Assembly: GCA_903960915.1 (NCBI GenBank) | Contig: CAJCCO010000087.1 | Span: 1 to 64,000 of the forward strand | Length of the DNA: 64,000 nucleotides | Direction of reading: 5' to 3' | Source of the DNA: an uncultured beta proteobacterium | GTDB taxonomy: Bacteria; Pseudomonadota; Gammaproteobacteria; Burkholderiales; Burkholderiaceae_C | In this document: positions 54,259 to 62,399 of the stretch, one piece after another | Layout: the number at the start of each line of letters is the position of its first letter | How positions within the stretch are numbered: position 1 is the first letter of the stretch | Notes under the pieces: model-generated | What the model was told of the DNA's origin: nothing | What the model saw: only the letters and a program-made list of their open reading frames with translations | The model's database searches: none | Position numbers and translations under genes: made by a program

Positions 54259-55434
54259 GTGAACAGTGAGACCCCCAGTGCCGTTACCCTGGACTGCGTG
54301 AAGCAGTTGATCAAATTCGACACCACCAGCCGTAACTCCAACCTGGCCTTGATTGACTGGGCCGCCACTCTGCTGGAGGGCCATGGCGCGAAGTTGCGTC
54401 GCTCCTTCAACCCCGAAGGGACCAAGGCCAATTTGTTTGCCACTTTTGGCGAAGGCCCTGGCGGCATTGTGCTGTCAGGCCACACCGATGTGGTGCCGGT
54501 AGATGGGCAAAACTGGCGCTCAGACCCGTTCGATCCGCAGGTGCGCGACGGCCTGCTGTATGGCCGCGGCGCCTGCGACATGAAGGGTTTTATCGGCGTG
54601 GTGCTGGCGCACGCGGCGCAGTTTGCGGCCGCCCCGTTGCGTTCCCCCATTCATATTGCGCTGAGCTATGACGAAGAAGTGGGTTGTCTGGGCATTCCGG
54701 TGCTGCTGTCGGAGCTGGCGGTGGCGGGCATTCGGCCTGAGGGGTGCGTAGTGGGCGAGCCCACCAGCATGCAGGTGGTGACGGCGCACAAGGGCGGGCG
54801 TATTTACCGCTGCAAGGTGCATGGGCGGGCAGCGCATTCGTCGCTCACGCCTAACGGTGTCAACGCTATTGAATATGCGGCGCGGGTGGTTACCTTCATT
54901 CAGGACCTGGCCTGGCATGAAGAGGCCAAGGGCGTGCGTGTGGAGGGCTTTGGGGTACCGTTTTCGACCTTGTCTACCAATGTGATCAGCGGCGGTAACG
55001 GCAGAAACATTATTCCGGCGGGGTGTGAGTTTTTCTTTGATTTGCGCTTTGTGCCTGGTGTCGATCCTGACAAGATTCTGGACAGCATTCGCACTTACGT
55101 GGCGAAGGAGCTAGAGCCGCGCATGAAGGCCCGTTACCCGGAAGCGGGTGTGGAGCTGGAGTGCATCGGCGCAGTGCCGGCGCTGGATGCGGCTGAGCAA
55201 GACGACATTACCCTGTTGGCCAAGTCGCTGTCACGTCCGCAGGCCACGGCCAAGGTGTCGTATGGCACCGAGGCAGGGTTCTTTCAGGGCGTGGGCATTC
55301 CCACGGTGGTGTGCGGTCCGGGCAGCATTGACCAGGCGCACCGGGCCGATGAATTTGTGCCGCTGGCGCAGTTGCACGAATGTGAGCGCTTCATGGACAA
55401 GCTGGTGCAGCGTCAGTCAGCCAAGGCCGCCTGA
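54259..55434 (+). CDS. argE: Acetylornithine deacetylase (M20 family)
   Basis: A 391-aa M20 metallo-deacetylase. The GTG at 54259 is chosen because AAGGAG (54246-54251) lies 7 bp before it; an ATG at 54235 would place that site inside the gene. Metal ligands are His75-x-Asp77 (SGHTDVVP), Asp108 (GRGACDMKG) and Glu139/140 (SYDEEVG). The EPTSMQVVTAHKGG block fits ArgE. Its distance from other arg genes and the nearby peptidase leave open a role as a general N-acyl-amino-acid deacylase. Confidence 0.85.
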   Translation: MNSETPSAVTLDCVKQLIKFDTTSRNSNLALIDWAATLLEGHGAKLRRSFNPEGTKANLFATFGEGPGGIVLSGHTDVVPVDGQNWRSDPFDPQVRDGLLYGRGACDMKGFIGVVLAHAAQFAAAPLRSPIHIALSYDEEVGCLGIPVLLSELAVAGIRPEGCVVGEPTSMQVVTAHKGGRIYRCKVHGRAAHSSLTPNGVNAIEYAARVVTFIQDLAWHEEAKGVRVEGFGVPFSTLSTNVISGGNGRNIIPAGCEFFFDLRFVPGVDPDKILDSIRTYVAKELEPRMKARYPEAGVELECIGAVPALDAAEQDDITLLAKSLSRPQATAKVSYGTEAGFFQGVGIPTVVCGPGSIDQAHRADEFVPLAQLHECERFMDKLVQRQSAKAA

Positions 55435-56400
55435 TCCCCCGGCCAGCACCTGCGCAAAAACAAGGCTGTCCACATTGCCCCCGCACAGCGTAGTGCCCAC
55501 CACCTGGCCGCTCAGGGCGTGGCGCTCTTGCATGGCTGCGGCAAAGCTGGCAGCACCAGCGCCCTCGGCCACGTTGTGGGTGTCGGTGTAGAGGTCGCGC
55601 ATGGCCTGGGCCACTTCGGCATCGCTGACCTGCACCACATGGTCCAGGTGAGGCAGCAAAATATCCAGCGCAGCCTGATCGGCCAGGCGCACCGCCATGC
55701 CGTCGGCCAGCACCGTGCTGACCGGTGCGGCCACCACGCGCCGCGCCGCCAGTGAGTCGGCGTAGGTGGTGGCCAGGGTGCTGACCACGCCAACGATGCG
55801 GGCGCGGTGCCCGAGAGCCAGCTTGGCCGCAATGGCGGAGCAGGCGCCCGAGCCTAGGCCAATGGGCACATAGACCACATCGAGCTGCGGCACGGCTTTG
55901 AAAAATTCCCACCAATAGGTGCTGACACCGGTGATCAAGGCCGGGTGAAAACTGGGCACCATGTGCGCCCCACTCTGCTCGGCCAAGGCCATGGCGTGTT
56001 CACGGCTTTCCTGAAAGTCGGCACCATGTTCTACCAAGGTCACACCCAAGGCGCGCATGGCGGCGTTTTTCTCCACCGAGTTGCCCACGGGCACCACGAT
56101 GCGGCACTTCAGGCCGTGGACGCGTGCGGCCCAGCCCATGCTTTGGCCGTGGTTGCCACGCGTGGCGCTGATGACTTCTTGCGGCAACTCGCCGCGCTGT
56201 TTGAGTTGTTCAAAGTAGGTCAGGCCACCTCGAATTTTGAAGGCGCCTACCGGCGTGTGGTTCTCGTGTTTGACCCAGCAGTCGGTGCCCAGACGCTGGC
56301 TCAAGAGCGTCCAGCGGTATTGGGGTGTGGCTTGAAATTCACGGTAAACCACCTGTGCCGCGGCTTCAATTTGCGAGAGGGTGGGCAGACTGGTGTTCAT
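55417..56400 (-). CDS. Threonine/serine dehydratase-like PLP enzyme
   Basis: A 327-aa fold-type II PLP protein. The Schiff-base lysine lies in HTPVGAFKIRGG (near residues 49-60). SATRGNHGQSMGWAA binds the cofactor phosphate side and GLGSGACSAIAAK is the glycine loop. It lacks the C-terminal ACT domain of biosynthetic IlvA, so a catabolic deaminase or hydroxy-amino-acid dehydratase is likely. It is the last gene of the leftward operon and overlaps argE by 18 bp. Confidence 0.87.
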   Translation of the reverse strand: MNTSLPTLSQIEAAAQVVYREFQATPQYRWTLLSQRLGTDCWVKHENHTPVGAFKIRGGLTYFEQLKQRGELPQEVISATRGNHGQSMGWAARVHGLKCRIVVPVGNSVEKNAAMRALGVTLVEHGADFQESREHAMALAEQSGAHMVPSFHPALITGVSTYWWEFFKAVPQLDVVYVPIGLGSGACSAIAAKLALGHRARIVGVVSTLATTYADSLAARRVVAAPVSTVLADGMAVRLADQAALDILLPHLDHVVQVSDAEVAQAMRDLYTDTHNVAEGAGAASFAAAMQERHALSGQVVGTTLCGGNVDSLVFAQVLAGGSGGLG

Positions 56401-56410
56401 TCGGGGGCCT

Positions 56411-57334
56411 TCAGAGCACGACGCTGCCGTCAATGCAGGTGACCGAGTCGCCGCCGACCCAGACCTGGCCTGCGCTGTCGCTTTGCAGATGCACTTGGCC
56501 TGCGCGCTGCACGCATGTGCCTTGCGCGGCGAGGTAAGCCGCCGGCATCAGTCCCTCGGCTATCAGCCACTGCGCCAGGCTGGCGTTCAGGCTGCCAGTG
56601 ACCGGGTCTTCATTGACGCCGACGACGGCGGTGAAGGCCCGCACTTCAAGGGTGGGGCCAGCAGCCGCTGCGGACGGCGGCGCAAACGCGCGGGCTTCGC
56701 GGTTGGAGCGGGCAATCAGCACGCTGGCGTGGCTGTCCGGCTCAATGGCACACACGCCCACCAGGTAGCCCAGCTGTTTAAGCGCCATGTGGTTGGGGCT
56801 CAAGGCCAGCACGGTGTCCACGCTGTCGAGCAGCAGGCTCAGCCACACCGGGCCGTTGTCCAGCAACTGAGCGGCTTGTACCTGGCCGGGCAACAAGCCG
56901 AGTGCCTGGCGCACTTGCTCCAGCAGCGCGGGGGCGGGCGTGCTGCGTGCCAGTGTGGGCGCGGCAAATGCCAGGCGGGTGCCGTCACGGCGAATCCTGA
57001 CCAGGCCTTTGGCGCACTCCTGCACGATCTGCTCGGGCGCGCGCGGCTGTCCGCCGCCTTGCAGCCAAGCGTGGCAACTGCCCAATGTGGGGTGGCCTGC
57101 AAACGGCAGCTCGTAGGCCGGGGTGAAGATGCGCACAAGGTAGTCGGCCCCGGCAGCCGCAGCCTCGGGACTGGGCGGCAGTAAAAAGGTGGTCTCTGAC
57201 AAATGCGTCCACTGCGCAAAGTGCTGCATTTCTTCGCTGCTGAGGCCCGTGCCGTCCAGCACCACGGCCAGCGGGTTGCCCAGGTAGGGCGTGGCGCTGA
57301 AGACATCGACTTGTTTGAAGGGGCGAGTAGCCAT
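56411..57334 (-). CDS. PhzF-family isomerase-like protein
   Basis: A 307-aa diaminopimelate-epimerase-fold protein of the PhzF family. The N-terminal FKQVDVFSATPYLGNPLAVVLDG block is typical, and the likely catalytic Glu lies in LSETTFL. The glycine loops FAGHPTLGS and DPVTGSLNASLAQWL are present. Apart from phenazine PhzF, function in the family is mostly unknown. It is placed 10 bp before the dehydratase gene. Confidence 0.87.
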   Translation of the reverse strand: MATRPFKQVDVFSATPYLGNPLAVVLDGTGLSSEEMQHFAQWTHLSETTFLLPPSPEAAAAGADYLVRIFTPAYELPFAGHPTLGSCHAWLQGGGQPRAPEQIVQECAKGLVRIRRDGTRLAFAAPTLARSTPAPALLEQVRQALGLLPGQVQAAQLLDNGPVWLSLLLDSVDTVLALSPNHMALKQLGYLVGVCAIEPDSHASVLIARSNREARAFAPPSAAAAGPTLEVRAFTAVVGVNEDPVTGSLNASLAQWLIAEGLMPAAYLAAQGTCVQRAGQVHLQSDSAGQVWVGGDSVTCIDGSVVL

Positions 57335-57384
57335 CGTGAGCTTTTTCTGAGGAGCCGTTAAAGGTGGGGAGGCTGCGTGGCCTG

Positions 57385-58587
57385 TCAGGCGGGCAGTTGG
57401 GCGGCGTAGGCCTTCAGGCCCTGTGCCAGCGCCGTCACGCCGCGGTGAATTTCTTCCACGCTAGGGGTGACAAACGACAGGCGCATGCTGCGTTCGTCGC
57501 TCTCGCCGGCGTAGAACGGGGCGCCGGGTACAAAGGCCACGCCATGGTCTACCGCAAACGGGAGCAGGTCGACCGCGTTCATGCCTTGGGGCAGGCGCGC
57601 CCACAGGAACATGCCGCCGGCTGGCGCGTTCCAGGTCAGGCTGGTTTCAGCGTCGCCTTGAGGGAATTCGCGCGCCAGCGCTTCCAGCATGGCGTCGCGC
57701 TGTGCTTTGTACAGGGCGCGAATGGTGGGCACGTGGCGGTCCAGAAAACCGTCTTTCATGACTTCGGCGATCAGGCGCTGGTTGAAGCCCGGGCTGTGCA
57801 GGTCTGCCGCTTGCTTGGCTTGCAGCAGCTTGGGGTAGACCGCCTGTGGCGCGACGATGAAGCCCAGGCGCAGGCCGGGTGCCAGCACTTTGGAGAAGGA
57901 GCCGAGGTAAATGCAGCCATCGGGGTTGCGCGCGGTCAGGGGTGCGGGCGGTGGCTGATCGAACCAGAGGTCCCCATACGGGTTGTCTTCAATCAGGGGC
58001 AAACCGAGGCGGGCGGCCTCGGCGCTTAAGGCGGCGCGGCTGGCTTCGCTCATGGAACGGCCGGTGGGGTTTTGAAAGTTGGGCAGGACGTACAAGAAGC
58101 GCGCCCCGTCGGCCTTTGAGCGCAGGTCGGCCAGGTCCAGGCCGGTGGTGTCGTTGGCCACGCTCACCACGTTGGGCTCCATGGGCATGAAGGCCATGAC
58201 GGCGCCCAGGTAGGTGGGCGACTCCACCAGGATTTTGCTGCCTTCGTCGATCAGCACTTTGGCCACCAGGTCCAGGCCTTGTTGCGAACCGGTGGTGATG
58301 AGGATTTGCGCCGGGTCCACGTCCCAGGGCAACATGGCCGCCACCATGTCGCGCAGCGGGCCAAAGCCTTCGCTGGCGGCGTACTGCAAAGCCCCGGCCG
58401 GGTCGTCGTGCAGCACTTTGGCGCAGGCGGCTTCAAATTCGGCCACCGGAAAGGTTTTGGCCGAGGGCAGACCGCCGGCAAAGCTGATGATGCCGGGTCG
58501 CTCGGTGACCTTGAGAATTTCGCGGATGACCGAGGGGTTCATTTTGGCGGCGCGGCGGGCCAGTTGCCAGGTGCTGGGTTGTGTCAT
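57385..58587 (-). CDS. PLP-dependent aminotransferase, class I/II
   Basis: A 400-aa fold-type I aminotransferase like 2-aminoadipate or aromatic aminotransferases. ISFAGGLPSAKTFP, TTGSQQGLDLVAKVL and PNFQNPTGRSMS are family blocks. The cofactor lysine is in LGSFSKVLAPGLRLG. It transfers amino groups to 2-oxo acids. It belongs to the MocR-linked operon. Confidence 0.9.
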   Translation of the reverse strand: MTQPSTWQLARRAAKMNPSVIREILKVTERPGIISFAGGLPSAKTFPVAEFEAACAKVLHDDPAGALQYAASEGFGPLRDMVAAMLPWDVDPAQILITTGSQQGLDLVAKVLIDEGSKILVESPTYLGAVMAFMPMEPNVVSVANDTTGLDLADLRSKADGARFLYVLPNFQNPTGRSMSEASRAALSAEAARLGLPLIEDNPYGDLWFDQPPPAPLTARNPDGCIYLGSFSKVLAPGLRLGFIVAPQAVYPKLLQAKQAADLHSPGFNQRLIAEVMKDGFLDRHVPTIRALYKAQRDAMLEALAREFPQGDAETSLTWNAPAGGMFLWARLPQGMNAVDLLPFAVDHGVAFVPGAPFYAGESDERSMRLSFVTPSVEEIHRGVTALAQGLKAYAAQLPA

Positions 58588-58613
58588 GTGTAGGGGTGCT
58601 TAAGGGTTAAGGT

Positions 58614-59213
58614 TCAAACAGTGAGCATGGGGTACAGGGAGGCCACCAGGGTCAGCGCCATCGTCACATTGAAGAGGCGCAGATGGCGGGGATTTTGCAA
58701 CAAGCGGCGCATGGCTTGGCCAAAGCCCAACCAGAACACCGAGCACGGACCGCCCAACAGCAGGAAGAGCAGAACCAGCAGCAGTATTTGTGGGAGTTGT
58801 GCGCCAGGCGCCAGATAAGTGCTCATGAAGGTGACCGTCATGACCCAGGCTTTGGGATTGACCCACTGAAAGGCAATGGCCCCCCAAAAGCCCATGGGCT
58901 GCTGCGTGACAAGGGGCTCGGTCAGAACAGCTCGGGTGGTGGCGAGTTTCCAGGCCATCCACAGCATGTAGGCTGAGCCGAGGTAGCGTAGCAGGGCGTA
59001 AAACTGCGGCACGCGGTCCAGCACGGCGTGCAGGCCTAGGCCTACGCTGCTGAGCAAAATAGCAAAACCCACTTGCACGCCCAGCAAGTGGCGCAGGCTG
59101 CGCCTGAAGCCAAAGTTGACACCCGAGGCCATGAGCATGGTGTTATTGGGGCCGGGGGTGATGGAACTGGACAGAATAAACAGGCTGGCCGCCATGAGCA
59201 GTGCGGGGGTCAT
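58614..59213 (-). CDS. LysE/RhtB-family amino acid exporter (copy 1)
   Basis: A 199-aa inner-membrane exporter, about six hydrophobic segments. The ATG at 59213 (MTPALLMAASLFILSS) starts the family, with the signature ITPGPNNTMLMASGVNFG. WVNPKAWVMTVTFMSTY is also typical. It lies 8 bp after the EamA gene. Confidence 0.9.
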   Translation of the reverse strand: MTPALLMAASLFILSSSITPGPNNTMLMASGVNFGFRRSLRHLLGVQVGFAILLSSVGLGLHAVLDRVPQFYALLRYLGSAYMLWMAWKLATTRAVLTEPLVTQQPMGFWGAIAFQWVNPKAWVMTVTFMSTYLAPGAQLPQILLLVLLFLLLGGPCSVFWLGFGQAMRRLLQNPRHLRLFNVTMALTLVASLYPMLTV

Positions 59214-59221
59214 GGTGTGGC

Positions 59222-60145
59222 CTATTTTGCCAAGGGCGCAACTGTAAAGCGTTTGCCCAGAAACACCGCTGCCACCACGGCCAGTGCGAAGCCAAGTGTG
59301 AGCAGGTCGAGTGACTCGCCCAGCAGCGGTACGGCGGCGGCGATGGAGATAAACGGCTGCAGCAGCTGGACTTGGCTGACGCGCAGCGCGCCGCCAATGG
59401 CCAGACCACGGTACCAGGCAAAAAAGCCCATCCACATGGAGAACACGCCGACATACAGCAGGCTGGCCCAGGCTGACCAATTGAGCGCATGGTCGGGCCA
59501 GGTGAGCCAGGCGCCAGGCAGCGTCAGCGGCAGGGCCAGCACGCAAACCCAGCAGATGACGCGCTCGGCCCCCAGCGCAGGGGTAACTTGCGCGCCATAG
59601 ATGTAACCCAGTGCGGCGGCCAGCACGGCGCCGATGAGCAGCAGGTCGGCCCATTCCATGGCAAAGCCGTGGCCCATTTGTTGCGCACGCAGCAAGGAAT
59701 AGGCGACCACCAGCAGCCCGCCCAACGTGGCGCAGACCCAGAAGCCCAGGCGCGCACGTTGGTGCAGCACCCAGGCCGCCATGGCCGCCGTGACCAGCGG
59801 CAGGAGCGCGGTGATGACGGCTGCATGGCTGGCGCTCACGCTGCGCAGGGCATAGCCCAGCAGCACGGGGTAGCCAATAGCGTTGCCCAGCAAGGCCATG
59901 AGCAGGGGTTTGCGTTGTGCGGGGGTGGGCAGGGGTGCGCGCGTAACCAGCAATACGCCGATGGACAGAATGCCGGCCAGAGCGGCGCGGCCGAACGTGA
60001 CAAACCAGGGTGACATTTGCGGGTTGGCGGGTGTGCCCACAGCCAACCGTGTCATGGGCAGGGTGAGTGCAAAGATGAAGACGCCGAGCAGACCCAGCCA
60101 GAGGCCAAGGCGTGCGTTGTGTGCGCTGGGAGCAGTGTGGGGCAT
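59222..60145 (-). CDS. EamA-family (DMT) transporter
   Basis: A 307-aa inner-membrane protein with ten hydrophobic segments in two EamA repeats, such as VSASHAAVITALLPLVTAAMAAWVLHQ and LRVSQVQLLQPFISIAAAVPLLGE. It probably exports an amino acid or metabolite. It lies between two LysE-family genes, 7-8 bp from each. Confidence 0.9.
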   Translation of the reverse strand: MPHTAPSAHNARLGLWLGLLGVFIFALTLPMTRLAVGTPANPQMSPWFVTFGRAALAGILSIGVLLVTRAPLPTPAQRKPLLMALLGNAIGYPVLLGYALRSVSASHAAVITALLPLVTAAMAAWVLHQRARLGFWVCATLGGLLVVAYSLLRAQQMGHGFAMEWADLLLIGAVLAAALGYIYGAQVTPALGAERVICWVCVLALPLTLPGAWLTWPDHALNWSAWASLLYVGVFSMWMGFFAWYRGLAIGGALRVSQVQLLQPFISIAAAVPLLGESLDLLTLGFALAVVAAVFLGKRFTVAPLAK

Positions 60146-60152
60146 CGGGTTC

Positions 60153-60764
60153 TTAAAAGGTGGCCATCCAGCCGGCGGTCGCGGTCAGAACGGCGGCCAT
60201 GATGCGGTTGAACCAGCGCAGGCGAGCGCCGGTTTGTGCCGGGCCGCTGAGCCAGTCGCGCAGCAGTGAGCCGATGAGCGCGTAGGCGAGGTTGCTGAAA
60301 AAACCGAAGGCCAGCATGAGCGGCAAAATTTGAGCAAAGCGCGAGGCGCCATCGGGGCGTCCGGCCAGCCAGCCGGCCACCACGGTGAGGGCCAGCATCC
60401 AGGCCTTGATGTTGAGAAACTGCAGCAAAACTCCCTGCAAGAAGGTGACTTGCAACTGGGCAGCATTAACTTGGGACAGGGTGCTGGAGCGTGCCAGTTT
60501 GAGTGCCAGCCAGAGTAAATAACCCACACCCAGGACTTGTATACCCAGGCGCAGCGGGGGCAGCGCCACCACCATGGCGCCCACTCCGCCCGCACAGGCG
60601 GTGAACAGCAGCCCCCAACCCACTGGAACGGCGAATACAAAACGCATGGCGTGCCGAAGCCCGAGGTTGGCAGCCAGCGCGGTCGACAGCGTGGTGTTGG
60701 GCCCGGGCGTGAAGCTGGCGGCGGTGCACAAGGCCATCAGGGCGGTGAATTCAACAGGGTTCAT
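60153..60764 (-). CDS. LysE/RhtB-family amino acid exporter (copy 2)
   Basis: A 203-aa inner-membrane exporter, with SFTPGPNTTLSTALAANLG as the family signature in the first segment. It is the first gene of the leftward operon, with its start facing the MocR gene across 147 bp. It differs clearly from the copy at 58614, so the two may export different substrates. Confidence 0.9.
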   Translation of the reverse strand: MNPVEFTALMALCTAASFTPGPNTTLSTALAANLGLRHAMRFVFAVPVGWGLLFTACAGGVGAMVVALPPLRLGIQVLGVGYLLWLALKLARSSTLSQVNAAQLQVTFLQGVLLQFLNIKAWMLALTVVAGWLAGRPDGASRFAQILPLMLAFGFFSNLAYALIGSLLRDWLSGPAQTGARLRWFNRIMAAVLTATAGWMATF

Positions 60765-60801
60765 GGCCTTGACTTTAAAGCTGAAACCAGCACACTATAA
60801 G

Positions 60802-60832
60802 TACAGTTTTTAAAACAATTTTTCGATCTGTA
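60802..60832. promoter_or_regulatory. Inverted TACAG/CTGTA pair in divergent promoter region
   Basis: TACAG (60802-60806) and CTGTA (60828-60832) are inverted with a 21-bp AT-rich spacer (TTTTTAAAAC). They lie between the LysE gene and the MocR-type regulator. MocR regulators often control a divergent neighbour, so this is a plausible operator. The -10 and -35 boxes are not clear. Confidence 0.4.
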
Positions 60833-60911
60833 TTGTCTTGTAAATCAGCACAGGCGGTGGTTTCAAGAAAACAGGTGGATGAACCGTCAGGTCAACAGCC
60901 AGGAGAATCTC

Positions 60912-62357
60912 ATGTTGCTCAAAACCCGCACCTTGTCGTTGACCGAGCAGTTGGCCGAGCGCCTGGCCGAGCGCATACGCAGCCGGCTGCTGGCGCCTGG
61001 TGCGCGCCTGGCGTCGGTGCGCTTGTGTGCGCAGCAGCAGGGGGTGAGTCCGTCCACGGTGGTGGCGGCGTATGACAAGTTACTGGCGCAAGGCTTGGTT
61101 GAGGCGCGGCGAAACCGGGGGTTTTACGTGCGGCAAGTGCCCACGACCCCGGACCCTAACCCAGCAGCCTGGGTGCCTGGCTATGAAATGGGTGCGCCCG
61201 AACGCGCTGTGGTTCAGGTGACGCCTGTGCATCAGGTGCCCGTCCATGCCACGGCCTTGATTCGCGGTATGTTCCATGGGGTGAGCGACAAGCCGCAGCC
61301 GGGTTTGGGCGCTTTCCCGGTCGATTGGCTGACCACCAGTTTTCTGGGCACGGCGTTGCGCCGGGTGACGCAACAGGGTTCTTTGTCGGCGCTGTCGCTG
61401 CAATACGGGGAGCCGGCTGGAGATATGGGTTTGCGCCAGGCGCTGTCGCTAAAACTCATGGGCATCAATGTGCAGGCGAGTGCCCAGCAGATCATCACCA
61501 CGGTGGGCGCCACGCACGGGCTTGATGTGGTGAGCCGTACCCTGCTCAAGGCCGGTGATTACGTAATGGTGGAGGAGCCGGGGTGGGCGGTGGAGTTTGC
61601 GCGGCTGGAGGCGCTGGGCATGCGCATCTTGCCGGTGCCGCGCGGCCCTGAGGGGCCTGACCTGGAGGTGATGGCGCGGTATTGCGCGCTGCATGCGCCC
61701 AAGTTGTTTGTCAGCGTGAGCGTGCTGCACAACCCGACAGGATTTTGCCTGTCACCCGGCAGCGCGCACCGCGTTTTGCAGTTGGCCAATGCGAACAATT
61801 TTTATATTGTGGAGGACGATACCTACAGCCACTTGGCGCCTGAGCATGCCACCCGCCTGTGCGCGCTGGACGGCTTGCAGCGCACGATTTATGTGAGCGG
61901 TTTTTCCAAGATTCTGGCGCCGGGCTGGCGCGTGGGCTACGTTGCGGCGCCGCAGGCTTTGGTTGAGCGTCTCATAGACACCAAGTTGCTGGCCACGCTG
62001 ACGACGCCGTCCTTGTTAGAAAAAGCCTTGGCCTGGTGTATCGAGCAGGGGCAGTTGCGCCGCCATGCCGAGCGTGTTCGTACCCGGCTGGAACTGGCGC
62101 GGGCGCGAAGCGTCAAACTGGCACTGGCCGCAGGCTGCACGTTTCACGCGCCTCCGGCGGGTTTGTTTGGCTGGGTGGATACCGGCGTGGACACGGATGC
62201 GCTGGCGCAGCGCATGCTGGACCGGGGCTATTTGTTGGCACCAGGGGCCTTGTTTCACGCCAGTCGCCAGCCCAGTACGCTGATGCGCATCAACTTCTGC
62301 ACCACGCAAGAGGCGCAGTTTTGGGACGATTTTTCGCTGACCCGGGCCGAGTTGTAG
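60912..62357 (+). CDS. MocR-type (GntR/aminotransferase fusion) transcription regulator
   Basis: A 481-aa regulator. Residues 1-75 form a GntR winged helix (EQLAERLAERIRSRLL, SVRLCAQQQGVSPSTVVAAYDKLLAQGLVE). The rest is an aminotransferase-like effector domain with GATHGLDVVSRTLL, NPTGFCLSP and the cofactor lysine in SGFSKILAPGWRVG. The ATG at 60912 is chosen because AGGAGA (60901-60906) lies 5 bp upstream. It probably senses an amino acid-PLP adduct and controls the six-gene operon it diverges from. Confidence 0.9.
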   Translation: MLLKTRTLSLTEQLAERLAERIRSRLLAPGARLASVRLCAQQQGVSPSTVVAAYDKLLAQGLVEARRNRGFYVRQVPTTPDPNPAAWVPGYEMGAPERAVVQVTPVHQVPVHATALIRGMFHGVSDKPQPGLGAFPVDWLTTSFLGTALRRVTQQGSLSALSLQYGEPAGDMGLRQALSLKLMGINVQASAQQIITTVGATHGLDVVSRTLLKAGDYVMVEEPGWAVEFARLEALGMRILPVPRGPEGPDLEVMARYCALHAPKLFVSVSVLHNPTGFCLSPGSAHRVLQLANANNFYIVEDDTYSHLAPEHATRLCALDGLQRTIYVSGFSKILAPGWRVGYVAAPQALVERLIDTKLLATLTTPSLLEKALAWCIEQGQLRRHAERVRTRLELARARSVKLALAAGCTFHAPPAGLFGWVDTGVDTDALAQRMLDRGYLLAPGALFHASRQPSTLMRINFCTTQEAQFWDDFSLTRAEL

Positions 62358-62365
62358 AGGCCGGG

Positions 62366-62399
62366 TGCCGGGTACCAAGCCCGGCGATAGCTAGGCTAT
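62366..62399. terminator. Hairpin pair between convergent genes, possible terminator
   Basis: GCCGGG (62367-62372) pairs with CCCGGC (62380-62385) over a 7-nt loop, and ATAGC-TAG-GCTAT (62387-62399) follows. Neither stem has a U-run longer than 3, so termination is uncertain. Confidence 0.3.

Noticed and set aside
58614-59654. Extended LysE ORF of 346 codons
   Set aside because: The upstream 147 codons are out-of-frame sequence of the EamA gene; the LysE family start is the Met at 59213.
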